From contig JAMWBK010000002.1 of the NCBI GenBank assembly GCA_029953675.1, positions 2,914,001 to 2,978,000 of the forward strand: a stretch of 64,000 nucleotides of DNA, written 5' to 3'. This document shows positions 34,736-45,615 of this stretch, piece by piece (position 1 is the stretch's first letter; every line of letters begins with the position of its first letter). This DNA comes from Rhodosorus marinus (Eukaryota > Rhodophyta > Stylonematophyceae > Stylonematales > Stylonemataceae). The notes beneath the pieces were generated by a model. The model saw only the letters and a list, made by a program, of their open reading frames with translations, was not told the origin of the DNA and did not search any database. The position numbers and the translations under genes were made by a program.

Positions 34736-34912
34736 TCGCGTCTTGAATCGGCCGCTTTCAATCTCTACGCTTTAAATGCTGAGCAAAGCTAACTCGCCGA
34801 AACCGTTCGTCTAAGAGAAGTGGCATTTTAACAATTGAATAAGAATGGAGTACAACAATTGGAGATCCTGACGGAGGAGAAATCATCACAAAAGAACTCC
34901 TTGGTGCTCCCA

Positions 34913-35426
34913 TCACTCGGCGTATGGCCTATCCCGAATGAGCACTCCATCGTAGAATGTGCGCTTCTTCTCCTCGGGCATCTCCACTTCAAGGGTTCCG
35001 TACATGGTACTACACTTTCTTTCGTAACCCAGATTTTCATATATATTCGGTTTCACGAGCGCTTGTGTATCCATCTTATTCATCTCCCATCTCTTCGCAA
35101 GCCGTTCATACTAACCGCGATGGAAAACAAACGACGCATAAGTCAGTCCCTATGACGCAAGCGCAGGGGTAAAGCCAGGGCCTGGACTATAAAGAATATT
35201 CACAACTCCCGTTCGCAAGGTATTCCAACAATTCAATGTGGAATCGCCGAGGGGCAGAAAGTGCTACAACTAGTGAAAGTCGATAAGTACTTACCCCAGC
35301 GTTTTGCTTATCCACTAAACGTGCCTCAAGCCACTCCGACTCAAGTAGAGTGAAATATGCGGCAAATCCACCAAACACGGACACAGTGGAAAGACTACGC
35401 CTAAACAATGATGAGGGCGTCGCCAT
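34913..35426 (-). CDS. Hypothetical small protein, possibly mitochondrial, two exons
   Basis: Exons 35426-35295 and 35110-34913 join in phase 0 (donor GTAAGT) to 109 residues. The N-terminus MATPSSLFRRSLSTVSVF is a plausible mitochondrial presequence or start of a membrane segment (VSVFGGFAAYFTLLESEW). The second exon is hydrophilic: YERLAKRWEMNKMDTQALV, NIYENLGYERK, EVEMPEEKKRTFYDGV. The longer antisense frame over the second exon is a shadow. No family recognised; size and layout resemble accessory subunits of respiratory complexes, but that is only a guess. The 5' flank (35427-35760) is strongly A/C-rich on +. Confidence 0.6.
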
Positions 35427-36794
35427 CTCTTCTAAAGAAACCAAGAGACCACGCCTACGCCCCCTGGCTGCTCCAAAATAACCTCCAAAACCAAATAACC
35501 GCGAACACAATAGGAGCACAGGTTTACCTTTTCCAACTCAAACCAATCCGTTCACCAAAATCCTTTCCCCGTCGAGCTAGCCCACACGCCCCCCTCCTTG
35601 CTTACTACCCTGCACCCTCCAATAACCACTCGTCCCGTTTCACGCACACAACTCCATCAAACCAGCCACGCAAAAACGTCAAACATCCACGTTGGACAAC
35701 TTCCTCCCCTTTTTGGGGGTACCAGAAATCCTTATTAATCCATAAAACTTCTTAATTTGGCTTCATCTAACAACAAATCTCCTTTTAAGAAATAATTACT
35801 CCTCAATAAGACGAATAGACTTCTATTTCAAAGAATTCAACGGACCAAACTGAAAAAAAAAAATCCCCACCCCCCCCCCCCAAAAAACTCTTCTGAGCAG
35901 CTAAGAATCTCCAACAGAATCGGAGGTGTTTTCAGGAATATTATATATTTTTGGTTATTGTAATGTTTTTAAGTTAATTTGAAGAATTCCCTCCTGAAGT
36001 GCGAAAAACAGGTTTTTTATATTGAATAAAAACTAAAAATAGTTTTGGGCTCGTAATTATTAGAATTATACTTATTTTATTTTTATAATATAGGTTTTTT
36101 TATCGGAAGTGAGGATCTCTTTGAAGATTTGGTGGTCTTGGGGGTTTTTGACGACAGCCAAGCAGTGCTCTGGCTCTTCAGCGGTGCTCTGGCTCTTCAG
36201 CGCCAGAGCACTGCTTGGCTTTGGTCCAAATCTGACTTACTAGAGCACCTTGAAGCTCCAGTACCCAGTTGTTTTATGTATCCGAAAGCTACTGAGCTCC
36301 GCTTGGGGCATCATTTGATGTTCTGCCCGAATCCTTTTTTGCTGTGCAAACGGATGGGAGTGGGGTGAGTTTTGCGCGATATGTCAAGCTTCTCTACACT
36401 CTGCGCACTACTACCATAGAAGATAAGTCACTGGAAACGGACTACCCAGGAACAATGTGACTTTGATCAGGTGAAGGTTGCGATCGGCGAAGCGGCGGTG
36501 TTCTCGATAGGCGACCCCCAACTTGGCTCCCCGAGAAATTGGGTAGCGCAGCATACTTTGGTCAGCTTGTTGAACGCTTGTCCATCAAGATTCTTCGTCC
36601 ACTTGCGAGCTGCTCCGACGATGGCGTGGATTTCATAAGCACCTTAAGGTTTGGTTCATGATGTCCCGGGTCACTGTCCTCGCCTCGCAGGTTACGCCTC
36701 TGGCAGTATAGATCTTCGAGTTCATACTGGTTATCCCCGTCTAATTTTCCTTCGCAGTACACACCAACTGTGACATCGCTTGCTTGGTCTGCAG
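35427..36794. other. 1.4 kb with a hairpin and unresolved 5' exons of the TIM-barrel gene
   Basis: 35427-35760 is A/C-rich on + (flank of the preceding minus gene); 35840-36110 has A/C homopolymers and AT-rich DNA. A perfect inverted repeat lies at 36156-36220. 36470-36650 and 36700-36770 contain coding-like plus-strand frames (for example KLGSAAYFGQLVERLSIKIL near 36540-36600) that could be upstream exons of the next gene, but I found no phase-consistent splice path. Confidence 0.4.
36156..36220. repeat. Perfect 19-bp inverted repeat enclosing a direct repeat
   Basis: Left arm 36156-36174 (AGCCAAGCAGTGCTCTGGC) and right arm 36202-36220 are exact reverse complements; the 27-base loop plus left arm also contains a tandem copy of GTGCTCTGGCTCTTCAGCG. 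Could form a stem-loop in RNA or DNA. Confidence 0.85.
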
Positions 36795-38019
36795 GTCAAG
36801 AACGTAGGGAAGATACCCCTGACTGCTGCCGTTCAGCTTCTATCAGTCGGTAAAGGTATTGATGATAATCTGATCGGACTACAAAAGCAGGTCAATGCAC
36901 GGGTTGGTGTCGCCAGCGAGGTTCGTGATTCAGACAAGCCGTGGTCTTTTAGAATGATATGGACGTGGTGCGGAGGTGAGCGAGCTTCGTCTAGCTCCAA
37001 GGTATTGTCATAATGCTGACCGATTTGTGTTTGTATTTGCCGGTCAAGGGCACGCGGACTGGTCTGACGAGAAGTGGTTAGAACTTCTCGACAGGCTAGT
37101 ACAGGCCGGGATCAGCGGTGTCCTTCTCGGAGGTCCCCCAGCACAGGTTCGCAGAGTTGCCCCCGTGGCGAAGTCTGCGGGTTTAGCAGTGCATGCATGG
37201 ATGTGGACATTCTGCAGGCCTTCAGATGAGGTTGCCGAGAAGCACCTCGACTGGTATCAAGTCAGCCGAGAAGGAAAGTCTTCCCTCACCGTTCCTCCCT
37301 ATGTGGGATACTACAAATGGCTCTGTCCAAGTAACGAAGACGCTGTGCAACACATTCTAAAGACGGCGGAGGCTCTAGCGGTTATACCTGAAATCGATGC
37401 TGTTCATATGGACTACCTACGCTTTCCTGACGTTATACTGGCAAAGGGCCTCCAACCAAAGTATGGGATAGTGCAGGACCGAGAATACCCTCAGTGGGAT
37501 TTTTGTTACTGTGAGAGATGTGTTGCAGCCTTCAAAAAGGCGTCTGGAATCAGTGTCAACGAGGCCGACGACCCCCCATCCATTCCGGCTTGGAAAGAGT
37601 TTCGCTATGCTCTTATCCAGAAAGCCGTGGACAGAGTTCGGTCAGTATCTTCAAGAGGAGGAAAACAGTTATCCGCAGCCGTTTTCCCCCACCCGGAGCT
37701 CGCTAGATTCATCTGTCGGCAATCGTGGGACGACTTCGATGTTGACGCGTATTTTCCCATGACCTACCAGAACTTTTATGAGGAATCCATTGAATGGATC
37801 GGCGAGGCATGCTCCAAAGGAGTTTCAGCACTAAGATTGAAAGGAAAGGAGAGCGCCCTTTACGCAGGATTATACTTACCGTCACTTTCCTCCGAGGACC
37901 AATTTCGCGAGGCAATAGAGGCTGCTCTCTCAAACGGTGCCGATGGCGTCAGCCTTTTTGACGCGGAAAACCTCCTCCCGTACCATTTCAAGGTGTTGAC
38001 CAGTCTCAACTCCGGCTAA
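36795..38019 (+). CDS. TIM-barrel glycosyl-hydrolase-like protein (GHL10 / DUF187-like); 5' end unresolved
   Basis: Two exons are supported, 36795-36975 and 37049-38019, joined in phase 1 with a 73-base intron; reading through the intron instead breaks the barrel's first strand. Joined, the start of the barrel is FRMIWTWCGGHADWSDEKW, LVQAGISGVLLGG. Then come AVHAWMWTF, the family-type acid motif in IDAVHMDYLRFPD, CYCERCVAAFKKASG, DAYFPMTYQNF and DGVSLFDAENLL. The domain resembles the bacterial/plant family-10-like hydrolase group; substrate is unknown. Before the barrel, exon 36795-36975 encodes part of a beta-rich module (KNVGKIPLTAAVQLLSVGKG, NARVGVASEVRD). No start codon fits in that exon, so at least one more 5' exon exists. 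Confidence 0.75.
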
Positions 38020-38520
38020 TTTGCTTGCCACGTCTTTCGGGTGGGAGAATTTTACACATGGAGTTTTGAACTTGAGATCAATGACTACAGATGAAAAGTG
38101 TTCGTATCTATTTATTTGGAAAAACACAAACGACAGCTCTTTCAAACGAGGATTGGCTCCCAAGCTTATCACACGGAACCAAACACGTGCGCGCTTCCCG
38201 GAAAATAGAAGCGCAATAGTTTATAGCTATGAAACAACGGCAAGCTGGACATCGGGACAGCTAGCGAGCTTAGTCACACGGAATCAGACGCATGTCTCCT
38301 CCTCGGCAGAACAGAAGCGCAATTGAGACAGGTCGTGAAAGGAATACAAAGTCACCGGCAGACCATTCTTGGGCCTCGACTCTCAAACCGACGTACACAG
38401 TTGCAAGGGGATCGCAAAATACTCCGATACAAACTTGTACTCGAAGGTGAGCAAACTAACCTCCAAAGTAAGACCCCCACTGTTTCCCCTCGCAGAATCT
38501 TCTAGTACCGTCACATAGCA
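38020..38520. other. Convergent 3' region with a diverged direct repeat
   Basis: Between two stop codons. Segment 38164-38218 (AGCTTATCACACGGAACC ... AGAAGCGCAATAG) is repeated in diverged form at 38268-38326 (AGCTTAGTCACACGGAATC ... AGAAGCGCAATTG). Otherwise nothing seen. Confidence 0.5.
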
Positions 38521-39255
38521 TTACAACGCGGCCAGGTTCTCGCAATCCTCAATGCTGATGTTATTACACAGGTCAATATATTCACAGATAACAGGACGAC
38601 TGAGCTCCGTCCACTTACGAAGTCCCAGCACGACTACTTCGTTCGACGCAATGCCCCCACCCATCCGGCGGAAAAATTCCGTTTTCGAAGGAGCGCCGTT
38701 CATTAGTAGTCTGAAGGCGTGGGCCCTAAATCCGTGGCAGCCAGCGAGAGTTTCATTGTACGCCTTCTTGAGAACCCGGCTAAGGTTTCTATCATCTGGA
38801 TCCGCGATACAGTAGTCGATGCTCTTCCAAAAGAACTGCAGTGTTCTCTTCAGCCAGAGGAGACCTTCTCGGCCTGAATCGCGGTAGTAGGCATCCAGAT
38901 CAGTCTCTTTCTCGACAATTTCTGTCACAGTCTTAACCCCATTGACAAGAGCGCTTTTTTCTATCTTCTTCAAATTGCCCGTCATGTCTCCGACAACAAT
39001 GCCCGCTGCTGGTCCCGCACCTTTCATTAGCGCTTCCACAACTGTGACAAGGCCATCGACGGCGCCTCTCAGATCTTCGACAGTGGCCACATCAAACCAG
39101 GATTCAATAATTTTATCTGCTCTCGACGATGCCTTTTCGACCTCCTCCACGATTTTCCGGGGCTCCTCCAATCCCCCGCACCCCCGTTCTTCCGTGAATG
39201 TCCAAAGCGCATCCTCAGCAAAGGTCGGCTTCGCAAGAGCGCAGTCAGCGTCCAT
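38521..39255 (-). CDS. Glycolipid transfer protein (GLTP) fold, paralogue 1
   Basis: From ATG 39255 the frame gives 244 residues in one exon. GLTP headgroup residues are visible: Asp, Asn and Lys in GDMTGNLKKIEK, Trp in GREGLLWLKRTLQFF, and His in LAGCHGFRAHAF. The N-terminus (MDADCALAKPTFAED) is acidic, without a targeting signal. The frame is open about 60 bases further 5' but without ATG, so a spliced 5' exon cannot be excluded. GLTPs move glycolipids or sphingolipids between membranes without vesicles. It shares GREGLLWLKRTLQ/GREALLWMKRTLQ and the CHG...MNG.P context with the gene at 40787-41467. Confidence 0.85.
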   Translation of the reverse strand: MDADCALAKPTFAEDALWTFTEERGCGGLEEPRKIVEEVEKASSRADKIIESWFDVATVEDLRGAVDGLVTVVEALMKGAGPAAGIVVGDMTGNLKKIEKSALVNGVKTVTEIVEKETDLDAYYRDSGREGLLWLKRTLQFFWKSIDYCIADPDDRNLSRVLKKAYNETLAGCHGFRAHAFRLLMNGAPSKTEFFRRMGGGIASNEVVVLGLRKWTELSRPVICEYIDLCNNISIEDCENLAAL

Positions 39256-40786
39256 ATCGCCGCTCTCTTCAAGAATAAGAACGGCCTCAACCAAAACAAT
39301 AATCGACAACCTCACAGCTGATCAAACCATCACAACCCTACCTCTGTCTACAAACCCAAAATTCTAGCCCTCCATGTCGTCCTCACCCTCAGCCGCTCCT
39401 CCCATATACCAGACGCGAAAAGCCTCAGGACACTTACCACTCCCCCTCGGCGTCCTCGCAGCCGTACAATCATATCCCCATCAAACAGCGATGCCTTTTT
39501 ATCATCTCAAATCGGATAAGAGAACCCCTCCACCCCCTTGCCACATTTCGTAACCGCCACAAAATGACCAATCCAGCGATGTCCAAAAATTTCTTCATAT
39601 CCTACTAAACCAACCATCAACATACAGGTGTCATTATTATCCAATAAATATCTACTTAAATATCTTCAAGCAACAAATTCTTTACGCGTGTCTCCTAGAT
39701 TTTTTTTGGACGAGCAAACCTCACCTCCTACCCCCGCGCTCCCTCGTTTCCAACCCCCTCTTTCACGGCCGATTTCGTCCCTCTTGTGGGAATGGCGAAT
39801 TTTATATATATCAAACATTACAAATGGTAATTGAAAAATGCAAGAAAAATTGAGTGATGGAGGATATTTTTTTTAACGGAAAGGTTTTGGGACGATCATT
39901 TTGATTCTGCACGTCCATGATTGGTCAGCACGGTAGGATTTTATTTTGGAGAAAAAACAAATATCTTGAAAAAGAATGAATTTTTTGAATTCGTGTTTTT
40001 TTTTATCTCGAGGGGTTGGGTTTAGCGGCTAAGATTGGGACAACGGATTCCCGGGAGTTTCGTTTGAAATAAAAGTGAAAAAGAGTAAGAGCTCAGGATT
40101 GTCATTTTCTAAGGAGCGTTTACCCTCCTTGTCTTTTGGCGTAGGATTGTGGTACGGGACAACTAAAGTAATATTTTAGAAGAAAACGATACTTGAATTT
40201 TTGAATGTTTTTTTTTCAAATTCAATGGATTCTTGGGGTCCTGCTGCTCTGGTGTTGAAAGGGAATCTGACGTGATCTGATAGTGGGTTGGATCGTGAGT
40301 TGTTGGACAAGATTTGAGCGTGAGGAGGACTTGTCCACGGCTGGTGGCAGGTGGCTCGAAGGTTCAGCCTCATCTATTGGCGTCCTAGCAATAGCATGTG
40401 GCTGATGAACACGACAAGGATTTCTAGCTCGCCATGACACATGCGACTAGCACTCAAACCGGTCCTTCCGAGCCGTTCTGTTTCACCAAAATCCTGGTTT
40501 GTGCAGGAAGTGAGAGCCCAAATTTGAGGGCGAGACGGCGTGCAACGTGCGTATGGTCTCTCGCCATCATTCGTGATCAACGAAAGCGAAAAAACTCCGA
40601 CACTGCGTAGGTAAAGTCGTCAGATTATCCGTGAACTCATCAGAAACTCTACCAGACCGCAGTTTTTTAGGTTTCTGGTCTCCGAAGGCACGAGGCTAGT
40701 GGTAATTGAACCAGAAAAAAAGCTCTTCTTTAAATGTTTCAATTGTTGAGAGATAAAATAATACATAAGAATCTACAGTAGACAGC
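39256..40786. other. Gene-free 1.5 kb between the two GLTP paralogues
   Basis: 39300-39620 is A/C-rich on + (flank of GLTP 1); 39830-40230 is T/G-rich with poly-T runs; 40230-40780 has no convincing frame. It contains the 3' end of GLTP 2. Confidence 0.4.
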
Positions 40787-41467
40787 CTAAACAACTTGTT
40801 GGCAGGTCATAACGTTTTCGATCTGTAAGTTATTGAACTCTACCACCAAGTTGGAGATCATTGGGTACGAGCAATACAACCACGCAGAAAGTTCGTTCTG
40901 TACAGTAGCAGTATCCGAGGAAAGGCGTTCGAAAAACACGCGCTTCTTCGGCATACCGTTCATAGCGAACTTGAAACCGCGAGCATTCAATCCGTGACAG
41001 GGTGCGAGCGTCTTATCATAGGCAGATTTTGTTACGCTAGCAAGGCCCTTCTCGAATCCCTCAGCAACGGCGTTCCGTATGATCAATCGGACGAACTGCA
41101 GCGTCCGCTTCATCCACAGGAGCGCCTCGCGTCCAGAGTTTCTGAGCGCGACTCCAGAGGAAATTTCGTTTTGGATCATCTCCCGCACTGTCCCAGCTCC
41201 GACCCTCCGTGCGGCTAGGACTAGTTTCTCGAGGTTTTTCTCGTTGTCGCCCTTGACCATACCGCTCATGAGCATTCCTTTCAGGAGTGAATCGAAAACT
41301 CCAATCACAGCCTGGTAAGCTTTCTCAAACACCTCGATGGACGCATCCAGACCTTTTCCATCTATTCTCTTCCACGAACTCAAAAGTTCCACCAGCGGAC
41401 CCTCAGTCACCCTGACCTCAGGACCTAAGTCCAAGACGGGCTTCGTCAATACAATTCCAGTTGCCAT
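40787..41467 (-). CDS. Glycolipid transfer protein (GLTP) fold, paralogue 2
   Basis: A single-exon gene of 226 residues starting MATGIVLTKPVLDLG. Headgroup residues: Asp/Asn/Lys in GDNEKNLEKLVL, Trp in GREALLWMKRTLQF, His in LAPCHGLNARGFKFAMNG. Length and order of helices match the GLTP/ACD11 family. With the gene at 38521-39255 it forms a same-strand pair separated by 1.5 kb, probably an old tandem duplication; the two proteins have diverged well beyond recent duplication. Confidence 0.88.
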   Translation of the reverse strand: MATGIVLTKPVLDLGPEVRVTEGPLVELLSSWKRIDGKGLDASIEVFEKAYQAVIGVFDSLLKGMLMSGMVKGDNEKNLEKLVLAARRVGAGTVREMIQNEISSGVALRNSGREALLWMKRTLQFVRLIIRNAVAEGFEKGLASVTKSAYDKTLAPCHGLNARGFKFAMNGMPKKRVFFERLSSDTATVQNELSAWLYCSYPMISNLVVEFNNLQIENVMTCQQVV

Positions 41468-42807
41468 TCTTGACCACCGTGTTTCTTATGTGCAAACAAG
41501 CAGCTTTCGTATTGCGTACGTGAACGACCAGATCGCGCTCAGTCCAAGCCTCCCAAGTACATGAGTACATCAGCCTTTATACCTGTCAACCATCAAACTA
41601 ACCACTCCGTCTACGCAACACAAGCAGATAATCCATCCCCAAAATTAGGAAAAGCCACCCCCTCTCAAAAACAAAAGGCATAAACTAAAAAGCTAAAAAG
41701 GACCTCTACCCCATGACAACCAAGAACAGCAACACCATCACGGAAAATTCCATTCCCAATATCCACCAGGCTCTTGTGCTTTTTTCCTAATAAAATGCAA
41801 CAGTCTAGTCAGAGAATACCAACTCGGAACCCACTCTTAGTCCTCGCCCGACCCGACCGACTTTGCACAGCCCGATGAATAAAAAAGAACAAAAAACAAA
41901 CCAATAATAATTTTCATTTATGAGTAAATAAAATTCCGTATTTGGACAGTCCTAATACATAAAACAACGAAAATACATACATAATAATGCCATATAATAT
42001 ATAAATTTATTAGGTATCCGATAATCTATATAGAATCTGAAGGGTTTTCTACAAAATTTCATAGCCGGTGGAATACAGTCCATTTTTCTTCTTACGAAAC
42101 GAAAATACTGTCCGAAATGTTTGAGGTAGGGCTTTGTAGTATTGGTGAATTTTTTGAGGAGTCGCCCGGCCAGCAGGCTGGCTGAGGTGGTTTATCGAAG
42201 AGAGGCATTGGATCGGCATAAAATGCTTCTTTGATTTTTTAATGATTTCTTAAACTTCCTTTCTAACCCAACCGCACCCCCCCCCCCTTAGATCGTGGTC
42301 ATTTCGAAATTTCCTCCTTTGCGATCTGCTTGTTTTTTCCTTTTTTTCTCTATGCTTGAAGAAATCTGATCCGAGAGGAAAAAACGAGAGGAAAATGAAA
42401 GGGGGGCGGGGGGTTTGTTTGAAATGGACTATTATTTATTATCTTTTATTGATGTTATGAGGGACATCAACTGCTTTTGGAGCCGAGTCAAAACTGCGCG
42501 TGCTAGACGCAGCCAGGATGTTTGCAGCTACTGCCCCGTCCTGGTTTGGTTGCTGGGAGAGCTTCTTTGTCCCTTCGGACGTTTTGGCTTTGTTCCCGAG
42601 ACTGCCCTGAGCTGCAAGAATGGTACAAGTGGCCGTAGCCAGTCAGCAGAGGAGCTGTCCTCGGACAAGGAATCATAGAACTTCTGCGTTCCTTGTGTCT
42701 GAAAGTTTGCAAGCTACGAGCTTCGTTGACTTGCCGTGGTATCTATGTGCGTTAAATATTTATTTACACAGAATCAATAATAATACTCTTAGGCAAAGTC
42801 TGAAACA
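41468..42807. other. Gene-free 1.3 kb upstream of GLTP 2
   Basis: 41560-41890 is A/C-rich on + (GLTP 2 5' flank); 41890-42060 is AT-rich; 42270-42290 holds a C-run and 42395-42415 a G-run. 42420-42800 has no supported gene apart from the 3' end of the kinase gene. Confidence 0.4.
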
Positions 42808-45615
42808 CTAGTGGCGGTTAAGATGCGGCAAGTTTAACTGCCACTTCTGAGATGGCTTCTTCATCTGCTTTTCTAGCAGCTCTCCTATGCCTTCACTGTT
42901 CACGGATTGCCTCGCTGCTACTAAAGCATGCAAGCGATGCGACCAAAGCCTGCTGATCTTCCTCGATGCCTTCACGAAATTAAGCCCAGCACCTCCCGCG
43001 CTCTGGAACATGAGAACGGCATGAGTATCATGCACGGAAACATCAATTGCAAGCTTCATGTCGTGTTCGGGAAGCGTGCAGAAAAAGATTTCCCTATCCT
43101 TCTCGCGGGAGGCCACTCTATGAGCACCGCCATCAGAGAGAATCGACTCCACGATCTTCGATGCCAGCTCAACTTGCGCTGCACCTCGCAGCGTTACGGG
43201 AGATTCGTAGCGATACGACGTCAACAGTGGTTTCAACGAAGTCTTAGAGTAGGACGTGAACCAGTTATCAACCAACACCTCGCTTGCCGTCGGTCGCGAG
43301 GCCGGATTTACTGACAGTAGCCTGGCAAGTAATTGCTGCGCACTTAACGAGATCCCTGTTATCGGCTCATAGTCATGAGCCCTGATAGCTTTCACTACTC
43401 CATCAGGGCTGTTTGCCACAAAGGGTGGTCTTCCTTTCAACAGCCAGTACATACAAACACCAACAGCCCACATATCGGCAGCCATTCCGGAATAAGCTTG
43501 CTTTGCAATCTGCTCAGGGGATAACGCGTACAGAGAGCCGACCACGGCCTCACCATCAAGAATGTCCCACCCCGGCGGCATTTGAAGAGCAGTGTCGAAG
43601 TCAGCAAGTTCTACCATGTCCTTCGCTGTGTTGTAAAGCAGGTTCCGCAATTGCAGGTCACGGTGGCAAATTCCCCTCTCGTGTAGGCCCAGCAATGCAC
43701 TAGCGAGCGCATGAATTATCATCTGTGCCTCTTCTTCCGAAGCTAGGGGTCCGTCTACGTGCTCCGCCGGTGTGTCGGGAATATTGCACTGACCTCCAAC
43801 AGAAGCGAGCTTGTCTGTGCGGTGCCGCAAAGAAAGCACGCGCAAACTATCGCGGACCTTGTGTCGTTGCTCCATTCCAGTGCGATGACCAACATCAACT
43901 TTCGCCGCCGGCATGTGAACCATAGTCTCAACACTCATTGGACTTCCCCTGAAGTTCAAAAACAAGAGCTTTTAGTGAGAAGAAGACTTAGCTTTTGGAG
44001 CTTTGTAGATGGGGCCTTACGTTCTGTGGCTGAGCGCGTGCGAGCGTCTCTCATCAAAGCTGTTTCTCGGCGAAGCCCTTGGCGAAGTCCTCGGCGAAGC
44101 CCTCGGTGAGCTCCTCGGCGAGCTCCTAGCGGAACCAATATCGGACATATTGTCCGTGAGCTCCATTCGACGGTAGCTCAGCAGTTCAAAGAGTGAGCCG
44201 CCACCGCAAAACGGATAAACAAGGTTGATTTGGTCGTCCGACACAATAACGTCAATAATGCTGGTCACATGAGGGTGAGGCAGAACTGCTTCGTACACCT
44301 TGAGCAGACTCTCAACATCTGGGTTTGCTTTCATGACGGTGTCGACTTTGATTTCTGCTCCAGCGTCGCGTCTTAAATAGCTCTTCAAGGCCACCCGTTT
44401 ATCCGTAAACACATCTCGCCCCAGATGTATGACGCCGTTCGCACCCGTGCCAATACTGCTTTTAACTTCATACCTAACAACATCGCGCAAGTCCTTTGTC
44501 AGACAAGCAGCGGTGGTTGAGACTTTCAACCAAAAGGCTTTCAAGCTCACCTCCCCACTGGCTTTACCTCGCCTCCTCTCTGCTGATAGATTTTCGAAAT
44601 GAGATCCGCAACATTCATGAAGTCGTGATCCTTTAGCACATTCTTGCTTTCGTGCGAATAAACTTCAATCAGATTCACAGTAGTCTGCTTGATGGTCTCC
44701 TCATCAACGCTGATAGGATCAAACTGGTGGCATCTCTGCGCCCCAGGAAATTTCGTGGAAAACGCGAGCTGCTCAATGTCGATTGTGTCTTCATAGAGGA
44801 TTACGAGCAGCGCGCTCAGCGTATCCACTGTAACCACTGAGCGGTTCAATCCATCTTCCTGTACAGTTATCAGCTTCCACAACCAGGAACAAAAACTTTC
44901 CTTATGATCACGTATCGACTCCGCCATCCGCTCTCTGTCATCAGTGAGCATACGCTCGGACGCTAATGCGGAAATTGCCAAATTTTGCAGGTGGCAACTT
45001 TCCTCAACTGTGTCACAAGGATCCCTCAAGGACTTAATCTGACCAGCAGCCCTGTCCCAGATGCTCCGTGAGTGCACTTCCCCGAGAATCTTCCGTATTA
45101 CAAAAGGAGTCAGCAGTCGGGCATTATCCCGTTTGTCCCATTCAGATACCGCAGATAACAACCTATCTCTCTTCCATTTCGGTAATCCTCGATAGCGCTT
45201 TTTTGCTTGAGTATTGTACTTGTGCCACCTCGTCAAGGTCTACAACAAAAAAAAAGCGTCGTATCAGTATACCCAGTAGTTTATAGAACACGCCCGCAAG
45301 TGGGACGATACTACCTACCTTTTCCACATCCCGTCGTGAAAACCGGCCATCCAAATCTCCATCTGCATGGTATAAGGACGCTAGCGATATAGGCACGACC
45401 AGTTTGGACTGGCCGTTTATTGTTGCGACGTCCGTCAGTCCGTTAACGTTCCTCAAAATCTTCAGAAGATCACACTTCTTTCCGCACTCAGCCTTTCTGT
45501 CGCTGCTTTCCTCCTCAGGGCTGCCCTCGCCGTGAAGCGCGAACAGGTCCGCCGCGATATCGAACACGACAAGCGACCTACTCCCAGCAGCGGCGGATGA
45601 CATTTGGTTCCCCAT
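42808..45615 (-). CDS. EF-hand protein kinase with SPR-repeat insertion, four exons
   Basis: Exons 45615-45319, 45239-44568, 44493-44021 and 43948-42808 close in phase to 860 residues. The start MGNQMSSAAAG fits N-myristoylation (Gly2, Ser6). A canonical EF-hand loop lies at residues 85-96 (DGDLDGRFSRRD: Asp 1, 3, 5, Gly 6, Asp 12). A helical region of about 220 residues follows. The kinase begins near 330: glycine loop IGTGANGVIHLG, Lys in RVALKSY, hinge-like LVYPFCGGGSLFELL. Then a ~100-residue insertion rich in Ser-Pro-Arg repeats separates the lobes, before HRDLQLRNLL, LADFDTA (DFD in place of DFG) and GSLYALSPEQIAKQAYSG. The C-terminal ~200 residues are unassigned. The catalytic Asp and Lys are kept but HRDLK becomes HRDLQ, so activity is likely but atypical. 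CDPKs have EF-hands after the kinase, unlike here. Confidence 0.87.

Noticed and set aside
34828-35040. Minus-strand ORF with Cys/Arg-rich product
   Set aside because: It is out of frame with the spliced exon 35110-34913, which continues in phase from the exon at 35426-35295 and ends at 34913.
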